47,708 nucleotides of DNA from an uncultured Christensenellaceae bacterium (GTDB lineage: Bacteria; Bacillota; Clostridia; Christensenellales; Christensenellaceae). The stretch spans positions 1 through 47,708 of the forward strand of contig CAKROK010000007.1 of assembly GCA_934373295.1 (NCBI GenBank). Direction: 5' to 3'. Of the stretch, positions 15,805-23,292 are shown in pieces. Each line of letters starts with the position of its first letter. The first letter of the stretch is position 1. Under the pieces are notes generated by a model, which saw only the letters and a list, made by a program, of their open reading frames with translations, did not search any database and had not been told where the DNA came from. A program made the position numbers and the translations under genes.

Positions 15805-16590
15805 ATGAAGAAAACAGTAGTTATCACAGGCGGCTCGAGCGGCATCGGGCTGGCCTGTGCGAAAAAATTTGCTGAGCAGGGCTTTGACGTATATGAGCTT
15901 TCACGGCATGGCAAATCCGACGGAGAAATTTCGCATAAAGACTGCGACGTGACGGATGAATCCGCCGTGTTTGATGCGTTTCAGGCGATATCCGCCGAAA
16001 GCGGACAAATCGACATCGTCATTTCAAACGCAGGCTTCGGCATATCGGGCGCGGTCGAGTTCACTGCGCTCGACGAGGCGAAAACGCAGTTTGACGTAAA
16101 CTTTTTCGGCGCGCTCAACACGGCAAGGGCAGCCATCCCCCATCTGCGAAAATCGCGCGGCAGGCTCATTTTCATAAGCTCCGCGGCGGCAATATTTCCC
16201 ATCCCTTTCCAATCGTTTTACGCCGCGTCAAAGACGGCCGTAAATTCGCTGTCCGGCGCTCTTAGAAACGAGCTCAAGCCCTTTGGCATAAGCGTATGTG
16301 CGCTCATGCCGGGCGACGTCAAGACCGGCTTTACAAACGCGCGTAGGCATAACGAGCGGGGCGGCGAGCTATACGGAAGAAAAATGCACGACGCGATATC
16401 CTCCATGGAAAAGGACGAGATAAACGGGATGACGCCCGAATTCATCGCTAAAAAGGTGTATCACTATGCGACAAAAAGGCGCGTAGCTCCTCAATACACG
16501 CTGGGCGGAAAGTATAAGCTCTTTTCCGCACTGCTGCGCATCCTCCCCACGAGCGCGGTCAACTGCATAATCGGAAAGATGTACGGATAA
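15805..16590 (+). CDS. SDR reductase, possible 3-ketosphinganine reductase
   Basis: A 261-residue classical short-chain dehydrogenase with TGGSSGIG, SNAGFG, a Ser in ISSAA and the catalytic YAASK. The hydrophobic C-terminal tail (GGKYKLFSALLRILPTSAVNCIIG) resembles membrane-associated SDRs of the ketosphinganine-reductase type. It starts one base after the synthase stop, so the pair is surely co-transcribed. The simplest reading is that it reduces the 3-keto group made by that synthase. The chain substrate is not proven. Confidence 0.72.
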   Translation: MKKTVVITGGSSGIGLACAKKFAEQGFDVYELSRHGKSDGEISHKDCDVTDESAVFDAFQAISAESGQIDIVISNAGFGISGAVEFTALDEAKTQFDVNFFGALNTARAAIPHLRKSRGRLIFISSAAAIFPIPFQSFYAASKTAVNSLSGALRNELKPFGISVCALMPGDVKTGFTNARRHNERGGELYGRKMHDAISSMEKDEINGMTPEFIAKKVYHYATKRRVAPQYTLGGKYKLFSALLRILPTSAVNCIIGKMYG

Positions 16591-16613
16591 ACGCAATTCT
16601 TCACTAAAAACAG

Positions 16614-16647
16614 ATATCCACCCGAAATTCAGGTGGATATTTTTTTA
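16614..16647 (+). terminator. Terminator between convergent genes
   Basis: ATATCCACC (16614-16622) and GGTGGATAT (16632-16640) followed by seven T. On the minus strand a CTGTTTTT tail follows, so it may also stop the SDR gene coming from the right. Confidence 0.85.
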
Positions 16648-16683
16648 TTTGTCCATAATTTTTTTGCACATAGAGTTACTCTA

Positions 16684-17436
16684 TCAGGTTTTTGCCATTT
16701 TCATGAGCAACGACGTTGGCAGCAGCTTTGATACGCAGTGATAGAACTTATAAAAGAACTTGGGCGTGTATACCGCCTTGCCTTTTTCGGACGCCCTTAG
16801 CGACTTTTCCGCGACCTTTGCCGCGTCGCAATAGGGCAATGTGTCAAACGTCTTTGAGCTGCCCTCTTTGATGCCCGCGCACTCCAAAAACTCCGTCGCC
16901 ATGGGCCCGGGGCAAACCGCCAATACGTTGATCTCTCTGCGCTTTAATTCCACGCGCAGCGCTCTCGAAAAGCTCATTATGAACGCCTTTGTGGAGGAAT
17001 AGACCGTCATCCTCGTGTTTGGCGCGAAGGACGCGATCGAGCAGATGTTTATTATCTGCGACCCTCTGTTCATGTATTTTAACGCGACGGAGGTCACCCC
17101 GACGAGCGCCTCGTCATTTAACCTGACCATGCCCGTCTGTCCTTTTGTACTCATCTCGTCGAAATATCCGAGCTGACCGAACCCCGCGTTGTTTATGAGC
17201 AGACCCACGCACGCGCCGCTCTCCTTAAAGAGCGAATCCAACTCGTCAAGGCTTTCGTCGCGCATGAGATCCATGGGGATTATCCGCGAGTTTACGTCCT
17301 GTCTCAGCTTCGCGATCTCCTCCATCTTTTCGCGCCTTCTCGCAATGAGCCAGACCTCCTCATAGTTCTTGTCCAGATGCAGGAAAAATTCCTTTCCCAA
17401 TCCGCTTGAAGCGCCCGTTATTACCGCTATATTCAA
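16684..17436 (-). CDS. Short-chain dehydrogenase/reductase
   Basis: A 250-residue SDR with TGASSGLG, NNAGFG, ICSIAS and the catalytic YSSTK, and a tail (YKFYHCVSKLLPTSLLMKMAK) like that of the SDR across the terminator, which suggests related lipid-like substrates. I chose TTG at 17436: AGGAGG lies eight bases before it, while the TTG two codons upstream is too close to that site. It has its own promoter (17478-17506) and is convergent with the synthase pair. Confidence 0.75.
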   Translation of the reverse strand: MNIAVITGASSGLGKEFFLHLDKNYEEVWLIARRREKMEEIAKLRQDVNSRIIPMDLMRDESLDELDSLFKESGACVGLLINNAGFGQLGYFDEMSTKGQTGMVRLNDEALVGVTSVALKYMNRGSQIINICSIASFAPNTRMTVYSSTKAFIMSFSRALRVELKRREINVLAVCPGPMATEFLECAGIKEGSSKTFDTLPYCDAAKVAEKSLRASEKGKAVYTPKFFYKFYHCVSKLLPTSLLMKMAKT

Positions 17437-17477
17437 AGCCAATCCCTCCTGTTGATTTTTCTATATTTCTTACTATT

Positions 17478-17506
17478 ATAATAGCATTTTTAAGGGCATT
17501 TATCAA
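17478..17506 (-). promoter_or_regulatory. Promoter of the SDR gene
   Basis: Minus strand: TTGATA (17501-17506), a 17-base spacer and TATTAT (17478-17483). Confidence 0.6.
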
Positions 17507-17511
17507 ACCAT

Positions 17512-17545
17512 ATAAAAAACCTGACAAAAGAGATTTGACAGGTTT
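17512..17545 (-). terminator. Terminator of the sugar-acid operon
   Basis: Minus strand: AACCTG-T-CAAA and TTTG-T-CAGGTT arms with a short loop, followed by TTTTTTAT. It lies about 25 bases after the stop of the dehydrogenase gene. Confidence 0.75.
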
Positions 17546-17568
17546 CAAAGGAAGAAGTACTGATCTAT

Positions 17569-18558
17569 TTAAGCATTTTGCACATATTTCGGGTTGAGTA
17601 TCGTCTTGACCTCTCTTCCCGCGAGGAAATCCGCGCAGTTTCTCGCCGCGAACATTCCTGCATACATCACCGCGTCATTCGTGTTCGCGCCGATATGCGG
17701 CTCGAGCATACAGTTGGGTATGCCCAAAAGCGGACAATCGGGAGAGACAGGCTCCTTTCTCAATACATCCAGACCCGCCGCCATTATCACGCCCTCCTTG
17801 AGCGCTTTCGCGAGGTCCTCCTCGACTATGAGCGCGCCCCTGCCCGTGTTCACCAGCACGGCCGTGGGCTTCATCTTCTTTAAAAAGTCCATGTTGACCA
17901 TGTCGCGCGTCTCATCCGTACACGGACAATGCAGGCTTATCGCGTCGGACGTCCTTATGAGGGTGTCCAGGTCGACCTGCTTCACGCCGTATTTTTCGCC
18001 CGCCGCTTCGTTAAAGAACGGGTCATATGCGATAATATGGCAGTCAAAGCCGGAGAGCATCTTCGCCAACTGCTGGGAAATTCCGCCAAAGCCCACGAGA
18101 CCTATCGTCTTGTCATAGAGCTGTATGCCGTTTCTGCTCTCGTTAAAGCGGCTCCAGTCGCAGTTATGCACCTCCATATTGCCAAGTATCATGTTTCGCA
18201 TGAGCGCGATTATCATGCCTATTGCGCATTCCGCGACGGGACGGTTGAACGACCCCGCGGCGTTGCATATCGCTATGCCCTGCTTTGTCGCCTCGTCGTG
18301 ATCCATTTCATCCGTACCCACGCCAAAGCGGGAAATGAGCTTTAGGCTGCCCTTTAAAAAGCTCATCGTCTGCGCAGGTATCTTCTCGCCCGCGCTTATA
18401 AGGCAATCATAACCCAAAAGCTGTTCCTTCCAATCCGCGGTGTTTCGCGTGGGCATGTCTAACAATACCGCCTCATGCCCCTGCTCGGTCAGATATTTCA
18501 CCATCGCCTCGCGGATAAATCGTGGCTGCTGCTTTCCTATAATGGCTATTTTTCCCAT
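17569..18558 (-). CDS. D-2-hydroxyacid dehydrogenase (phosphoglycerate-dehydrogenase-like)
   Basis: A 329-residue NAD-dependent dehydrogenase that interconverts 2-keto and D-2-hydroxy acids. The nucleotide site is VGFGGISQQLAKML. The catalytic Arg is in VNTGRGALI, the Glu in RKEPVSPDCPL and the His in LEPHIGANT. It lacks the C-terminal ACT domain of serine-pathway SerA, so it is more likely a catabolic reductase. It is the last gene of the LacI-controlled operon, 13 bases after the aldolase gene. GAGGAGG precedes the ATG. Confidence 0.85.
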   Translation of the reverse strand: MGKIAIIGKQQPRFIREAMVKYLTEQGHEAVLLDMPTRNTADWKEQLLGYDCLISAGEKIPAQTMSFLKGSLKLISRFGVGTDEMDHDEATKQGIAICNAAGSFNRPVAECAIGMIIALMRNMILGNMEVHNCDWSRFNESRNGIQLYDKTIGLVGFGGISQQLAKMLSGFDCHIIAYDPFFNEAAGEKYGVKQVDLDTLIRTSDAISLHCPCTDETRDMVNMDFLKKMKPTAVLVNTGRGALIVEEDLAKALKEGVIMAAGLDVLRKEPVSPDCPLLGIPNCMLEPHIGANTNDAVMYAGMFAARNCADFLAGREVKTILNPKYVQNA

Positions 18559-18571
18559 AACTATGCCCTCC

Positions 18572-19252
18572 TCAGGGGATTATCGGCAGGTCCTTTTTGG
18601 CTTCTGCCACAATGTCTATAAACGTCTTGACCTGCTTGGTTATCCAGCCGAGACCTTCCTTCTCTATCATATCAAAGTTCATGAACGTCCTCGCGCCGGA
18701 AACCGCACATGCGCCGCAGCGTATGAACTCGCCGCAGTTCTGCTCAGTTATGCCGCCGGAGGGGATGAGGTTGACGTCGGGATAGACCATCTTTAGGTTG
18801 GTCATGTACTTCGGGCCGCCCAGCGCGCCGGGGAATATCTTGCACATAGCGGAGCCCGCGCGCATCGCATTAAACACCTCTGTCGCTGTGAAGCATCCGC
18901 TGTATACCGGGACGTTATATCTGCCCGCAAGGTCGATGACATCGGGCACAACACAGGGGTTGACAATTATGCTTCCGCCGTGCATTATGACCTCACGTGC
19001 GGAGAGCGGGTCTAAAACCGTTCCCGCCGCGACGAGCATTTCATCGCCAAAGTGGTTGGATATCGCCTCTATCGCCTCGAGCACACCCGGCGTGGTCATG
19101 GTGACCTCCAGCACTCTCGCGCCGCCGTCGTACATCGCCTGAGCGTATTTTACCCAATCGTCCTTTTCATGCAGCTTGATGCAGGGCAAAACGCCCGTGT
19201 TCTTTGTCTGTGAAATCGCGTATTCCTTTAAGCTGATATCTCTTCTTCTCAT
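18572..19252 (-). CDS. KDPG/KHG aldolase (Eda family)
   Basis: A 226-residue class I aldolase that splits 2-keto-3-deoxy-6-phosphogluconate, or a related keto-deoxy acid, into pyruvate and an aldehyde. The Schiff-base Lys is in MCKIFPGALGG, the general-base Glu in RVLEVTMTTPG, and the phosphate-loop-like segment is IPSGGITEQN. Its N-terminus is slightly longer than in the E. coli enzyme. It belongs to the LacI operon, with GGAGAGG before the ATG. Confidence 0.87.
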   Translation of the reverse strand: MRRRDISLKEYAISQTKNTGVLPCIKLHEKDDWVKYAQAMYDGGARVLEVTMTTPGVLEAIEAISNHFGDEMLVAAGTVLDPLSAREVIMHGGSIIVNPCVVPDVIDLAGRYNVPVYSGCFTATEVFNAMRAGSAMCKIFPGALGGPKYMTNLKMVYPDVNLIPSGGITEQNCGEFIRCGACAVSGARTFMNFDMIEKEGLGWITKQVKTFIDIVAEAKKDLPIIP

Positions 19253-19270
19253 GTTCCCTCTCCTATATTA

Positions 19271-19717
19271 TTACAGTTTTACTTTTACTATGAGCTTTTC
19301 CAAAAACTCGGGCTTATCCACCATTACGCAGGGCATATGCGCGTCGTCCGCTAATGTTATCATAAAATAACCCTCGTGCAGCGTGATGAGATCGCATTTT
19401 CCCGTGAGCAATGCCGCGTCCGCAGCCTCGTCATAGGACACCTCATTAAGCGTACTCACGTCCGCATAGCCTATCTTTTCACTGCCCTTCGCGACATAGT
19501 GGATGTCCGCATACAGCTTATGCGCCTCTATTGCGCACTGCTCGACCGGCTTGGTGACGAGCGGACGAATCCTCACGAAGATATCATCGCCCTCAATATG
19601 CTCGTCACGGTCCTCCTGCGCGCCCGTCTGATAGGACGCGAGGTAGTCGAGCGCTTTTTTATAGCGTTCACCCAAGCCGTAGTACAAATGTCTGTTTCTA
19701 ATGTGATCTACTATCAT
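19271..19717 (-). CDS. YhcH/YjgK/YiaL-family protein
   Basis: A 148-residue cupin-like protein of the DUF386 family, whose members are encoded in sialic-acid and uronate operons and may act as sugar anomerases or isomerases. The family pattern is visible as EAHKLYADIHYVAKGSEKIG with metal-ligand-like His and Glu residues, and ITLHEGYFMITLADDAHMP. AAAGGAG precedes the ATG. It supports a sugar-acid role for the operon; its exact reaction is not known. Confidence 0.83.
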   Translation of the reverse strand: MIVDHIRNRHLYYGLGERYKKALDYLASYQTGAQEDRDEHIEGDDIFVRIRPLVTKPVEQCAIEAHKLYADIHYVAKGSEKIGYADVSTLNEVSYDEAADAALLTGKCDLITLHEGYFMITLADDAHMPCVMVDKPEFLEKLIVKVKL

Positions 19718-19730
19718 AAAAAGCGCTCCT

Positions 19731-20747
19731 TTATCTGTTTACTCTTCCCAAAGAGCTTCCCTCGATCATGTTTTCAACCTCCTGCAATGTGACGAGGTTG
19801 TAATCGCCCATTATCGTCTGCTTTAATGCGGATGCCGCCACGGCGAATTCGCCCGTCTTTTTGAGGTCATATCCCGCCAACTGCGCGTATATAGTCGCCG
19901 CCGCAAAGGACGCGCCGCCGCCCCCTCTGTCCACAAGGTGGATGTCATAGCGCGTAGTCGTGTAATAATCGTTTCCGTTAAAGAGTATCGCCGCCCAGCT
20001 GTTGTCCGAAGAATCCGCGCCCTGACGCAGCGTCGATGCAAGCATCTTGAAGCCGAATCGGTCCTTAAGCTCGGTGAATACCTTGACGTACTCCTCCCTG
20101 TCGTGGCTGAATTTTCCGCTTCCCACGCTGTAATTCAGCTTTAGCATCTTGTCCGCATCCTCAATGCCGCCGAACAGCACGTCGACGTATTCCATCAGCG
20201 GTATCATAACGGCTCTCGCCTCCTCCACGCTCCACAGCTTGCTGCGATAGTTTAAATCACAGCTCACGGTCACGCCGTGCTCATGTGCGTATTTCGCCGC
20301 ATGGGTGATGAGCTTTGCCGCGGCGGGGCTTATCGCGGGGGTTATCCCTGCGAAATGGAACCAATCCGCATCCTTAAACGCGCCCTCAAAGTCAAAATCC
20401 TCAATATCTGCCTCGGATATCGCAGAGTGCTTTCTGTCGTAAAGCACCGTCGACGGGCGGACAGCCGCGCCGTTCTCATAGAAATTTAGCCCCAATCTTT
20501 CGCCGCCGCGCGCTATAAACGACGTATCCACGCCGTACATGCGCAGCTTCTGTATGCATATGTCGCCCAGTACGTTTTCCGGCAGCTTCGTTAAGTATAC
20601 GCTGTTTGCGCCGAACCTCGCGAGCGACGTCGCCACGATGCTCTCATCGCCGCCGTAATACGCCTCAAACTCCGCCGCCTGCTCGAAGCGCAGGTTGCCC
20701 TTTGGCATAAAGCGGATCATCATTTCCCCTAATGTTACGACCTTCAT
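19731..20747 (-). CDS. KDG-kinase-like PfkB protein lacking catalytic residues (probable pseudokinase)
   Basis: A 338-residue protein that aligns over its whole length with 2-keto-3-deoxygluconate kinases (RYGVDTS-like, WFHFAGITPA, VSCDLNYRSKLW, YDIHLVDR, KQTIMGDYN). The hallmark positions are changed. The usual GGAEAN is GGDESI (32-37), the NEED-type metal/phosphate motif is GIED (194-197), and the GGGDSF anion hole with the base Asp is GGGGASF with Ala279. I checked the last two in the DNA. It probably does not phosphorylate, and may bind sugar acids or do another job. The gene is otherwise intact. Confidence 0.82.
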   Translation of the reverse strand: MKVVTLGEMMIRFMPKGNLRFEQAAEFEAYYGGDESIVATSLARFGANSVYLTKLPENVLGDICIQKLRMYGVDTSFIARGGERLGLNFYENGAAVRPSTVLYDRKHSAISEADIEDFDFEGAFKDADWFHFAGITPAISPAAAKLITHAAKYAHEHGVTVSCDLNYRSKLWSVEEARAVMIPLMEYVDVLFGGIEDADKMLKLNYSVGSGKFSHDREEYVKVFTELKDRFGFKMLASTLRQGADSSDNSWAAILFNGNDYYTTTRYDIHLVDRGGGGASFAAATIYAQLAGYDLKKTGEFAVAASALKQTIMGDYNLVTLQEVENMIEGSSLGRVNR

Positions 20748-20766
20748 GTCCTGCTCTCCCTATAAA

Positions 20767-21603
20767 TCAAGTTTTGCCGTAGGCGTCGGTGAAATAAATT
20801 CTTCCCGCCTTGACCCACTGGTCCTCTATCACGTTCATCTCGCCCGCCGCGCGCAGATGCAGGTATATCTTCGCGGATTTCTCCACGACCTGTGCGCATA
20901 CCTTCGCCTCATCCAGGCTTCTTCCCAAGCATACCGGCCCGTGATTTCTTATCAATATCGCGTTGGCGTTTCCTATGCAGCGCGTTATCTCTTTTCCCAG
21001 CTCGACATGCTTTTCAGAGGGGACGAACTGCGACGAGATGGGTATACCCCCGCCCAAAAGCTGCGCCATCTCCTCGGAAAGCGGGGGGATGCCCCCCTCT
21101 ATCGCACAGCACGCCATCGCATACGCCGAATGCGAGTGTATCACCGCGTTGACGTCATGACGCGCGTTTAGTACGCCGCGGTGTATCTCCCTTTCGCTCG
21201 TGGACATCCTGAAGCCCTTTACCGTCTTGCCCTCCGGCGAAAGCACGACGAGGTCCTCCGGCTGCATCTTTTCGTATGATACCTTTGATGGGGTTATGAG
21301 GATGTTTCCGTCCGCAAGGCGCACGCTCACATTGCCCCATGTTCCCATGACCAGCCCCATCTTCGTCAGCCAAAGGCAGGTCTCTATGACCTTTTGCCTT
21401 ATCTCGACTCCGTCCTCGGGCAGCTCAAACGCGCTCTTTTTAGGCGGCTGATATGCGTTTTTCGGCTTGTCCACCGAAAGCTCCAGCCCTCTTTTTCTGA
21501 CCGTGTCTAAGGCATACGGCGTAAGCACGGCGTTTTGTGGCAAAAAGAGCTTGCCGTTTTTGATATAACCGTCCAATTCAGTTTCATTGATTATCTTTTT
21601 CAT
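20767..21603 (-). CDS. Class II aldolase/adducin-family protein with N-terminal extension
   Basis: A 278-residue protein. Residues ~75-265 form the metal-dependent class II aldolase fold (fuculose-phosphate aldolase or ribulose-phosphate epimerase type), with Zn ligands in VIHSHSAY and ILIRNHGP and GTWGNVSVR near the start. Residues 1-55 are an extra segment with LTPYALDTVRKRGLEL, resembling the LTPxARD-x-RE-x-G motif that I associate with ethanolamine/propanediol-locus proteins. It is first in the operon. The start at 21603 follows GGAGAG; an ATG seven codons upstream is less likely. Confidence 0.78.
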   Translation of the reverse strand: MKKIINETELDGYIKNGKLFLPQNAVLTPYALDTVRKRGLELSVDKPKNAYQPPKKSAFELPEDGVEIRQKVIETCLWLTKMGLVMGTWGNVSVRLADGNILITPSKVSYEKMQPEDLVVLSPEGKTVKGFRMSTSEREIHRGVLNARHDVNAVIHSHSAYAMACCAIEGGIPPLSEEMAQLLGGGIPISSQFVPSEKHVELGKEITRCIGNANAILIRNHGPVCLGRSLDEAKVCAQVVEKSAKIYLHLRAAGEMNVIEDQWVKAGRIYFTDAYGKT

Positions 21604-21641
21604 ATATACTCTCCAAAAGAACACCGTGGGGGTGTACAGTT

Positions 21642-21659
21642 TGCGTTACCGATTACGCA
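21642..21659. promoter_or_regulatory. LacI-type operator TGCGTTAC-CG-ATTACGCA
   Basis: An 18-base near-palindrome with the central CG usual for LacI-family operators. It lies just downstream of the -10 box, across the transcription start of the sugar-acid operon. The divergent LacI gene starts 130 bases away and is the obvious binder. Confidence 0.75.
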
Positions 21660-21660
21660 C

Positions 21661-21689
21661 ATTATACAACCACACATATAGTTTGTCAA
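21661..21689 (-). promoter_or_regulatory. Consensus promoter of the sugar-acid operon
   Basis: Minus strand: TTGACA (21684-21689), a 17-base spacer and TATAAT (21661-21666). It is a perfect consensus, so tight repression through the adjacent operator is expected. Confidence 0.88.
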
Positions 21690-21787
21690 CCTCATTTTAA
21701 CACATTTACACGTGCATTGCATCACTTTCTTGACGAAAATCCCATCAAATAGTATAATTTTTTTATTCAAGGAGCAATTAAAAAATC

Positions 21788-22849
21788 ATGAACAATAAAA
21801 AGCAACCTACAATTTACGATATAGCCGCCCATTTGGGCGTTTCCACGGGTACTGTTAACCGCGCGCTCAACAACAAGGGGCGTATAAGCGAGGACACACG
21901 CAAAAGAGTGCTCGCCGCCGCGGAGGAGCTTGGCTATAAGGCGAACCGCGCCGCACAGTCTCTGCGCAGAAATCCGATATACATGGGCGTCATACTCTGC
22001 TGCCCCGTCTCTCAATATCTCGAGGATATCCGCCTGGGTATGCTCTCCGCATTTGACGAATTAAATCAGCTAAACGTCTTTTCGGACATACGCATTTTGG
22101 GCGAGGTGAATTGCGAGGACTGCGAGGATGAGGTCTTATCCGCCCTTGACGACTTTTCTCAAAAGAACTATCAGGCGTGCATACTCTTTTTATCGGGCGA
22201 TAATTCCCGCTTTTCAAAAAAGCTCGACGACCTCGCCTCCTGCGGCATGAGGATAGCCGCCGTCGCGAACGGCATCGAGGGCTGCTCATGCAGCGTGTCC
22301 GTCTCTGCGGACGGCTTTTCCGCGGGGCAGCTCGCCGCGGAGATACTCTGCCTTCCCTGTGAGGGCGGGCGCATAGCCGTCCTCACGGGCAGCCGACGCA
22401 CGGCCATCCACCGTGCGAATATCGACGGCTTTTTTGACTATGCACAAAAAAATTCCTGCTTTAAGGCAATAGACGTCTATGAGCACGACGACAACGAGCG
22501 CACGGCAAAGCTGCTCATAGATGAAATGCTCGCAGGGGAAAATCCCCCGGACGGCATATACATCACCTCCGCGATATCCCAATACACCTGTAAATACATC
22601 GACAGCCTTGCGCTTGAGCACCGCCCCAGGATAGTCATGACCGACCTCTTTAACGAAAACCGCCGCCTGCTCTCCTCACACGCCGCCTGCGCGACGATCT
22701 ATCAAAACCCATATAAGCAGGGACGGCAGGTCGTACTGCACATGTATGAACACATTATCGAAAACCGCACCGAGCCTGAAAAATTGGCGCTCATCCCCCA
22801 GGCGGTGTTCGCGTCAAACATGAATCTATACGAGCCGATGAGCAAATGA
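21788..22849 (+). CDS. LacI-family transcriptional repressor
   Basis: A 353-residue regulator. The N-terminal helix-turn-helix and hinge read TIYDIAAHLGVSTGTVNRAL and ANRAAQSLRRNP. The rest is a periplasmic-binding-protein-like sugar sensor (RIAVLTGSRRTAIHRANIDGF). It diverges from the sugar-acid operon and probably represses it through the 21642-21659 operator, released by a pathway sugar acid. AAGGAG precedes the ATG. Confidence 0.88.
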   Translation: MNNKKQPTIYDIAAHLGVSTGTVNRALNNKGRISEDTRKRVLAAAEELGYKANRAAQSLRRNPIYMGVILCCPVSQYLEDIRLGMLSAFDELNQLNVFSDIRILGEVNCEDCEDEVLSALDDFSQKNYQACILFLSGDNSRFSKKLDDLASCGMRIAAVANGIEGCSCSVSVSADGFSAGQLAAEILCLPCEGGRIAVLTGSRRTAIHRANIDGFFDYAQKNSCFKAIDVYEHDDNERTAKLLIDEMLAGENPPDGIYITSAISQYTCKYIDSLALEHRPRIVMTDLFNENRRLLSSHAACATIYQNPYKQGRQVVLHMYEHIIENRTEPEKLALIPQAVFASNMNLYEPMSK

Positions 22850-22858
22850 TATAAAATA

Positions 22859-22890
22859 ACGCACCTTACTTTTCAAAAAGGTGCGTTTTT
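22859..22890 (+). terminator. Terminator between lacI-type gene and trxA
   Basis: ACGCACCTT (22859-22867) and AAGGTGCGT (22878-22886) followed by a T-run; the minus strand also ends in GTTATTTTAT, so it can serve both convergent genes. Confidence 0.8.
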
Positions 22891-22927
22891 CCGTTGATTT
22901 TTCAGATTACAGCCATATCTTTTTTTA

Positions 22928-23239
22928 TCAATCCAACAGGTCTTTCATTTCCTGTTTAGAAATCAGTCCGATGCTCTTTTTGACAGGCTTGCCGTCCTTC
23001 ATGAGCACGAGCGTGGGTATGCTCATTATCTTGAATTTCGCCGCGAGGTCGCCCGCATCGTCCACGTTCACCTTAGCGAACTTGACGTTCGGCGTCTCCT
23101 CCGCAAGCTCCTGAAAGACGGGCGCGAGCATCTTGCACGGGCCGCACCACTCCGCCCAGAAATCCACGAGCACGGGTACGTCGCTCTTTAAAACCTCGCT
23201 CTCAAAGTTGCTTTCATTAATGTGTAATACCTTTTCCAT
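22928..23239 (-). CDS. trxA: Thioredoxin
   Basis: A 103-residue thioredoxin with the redox site WAEWCGPCKMLAP, the buried KVNVDD strand and the cis-Pro loop MSIPTLVLM. It reduces protein disulfides in the cytoplasm. AAGGAGG precedes the ATG. A TATAAT at 23271-23276 suggests its own promoter in the gap after hisS. Confidence 0.93.
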   Translation of the reverse strand: MEKVLHINESNFESEVLKSDVPVLVDFWAEWCGPCKMLAPVFQELAEETPNVKFAKVNVDDAGDLAAKFKIMSIPTLVLMKDGKPVKKSIGLISKQEMKDLLD

Positions 23240-23292
23240 GGTTTATCCTCCTTAAAACTCTGTCAGGTATATTATACCCCGAAAAAGGCCGC

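Noticed and set aside
20767..21603. Bacterial microcompartment locus
   Set aside because: Only the N-terminal motif of the aldolase hints at it; no shell protein, CoA-dependent aldehyde dehydrogenase or PduL gene is present.
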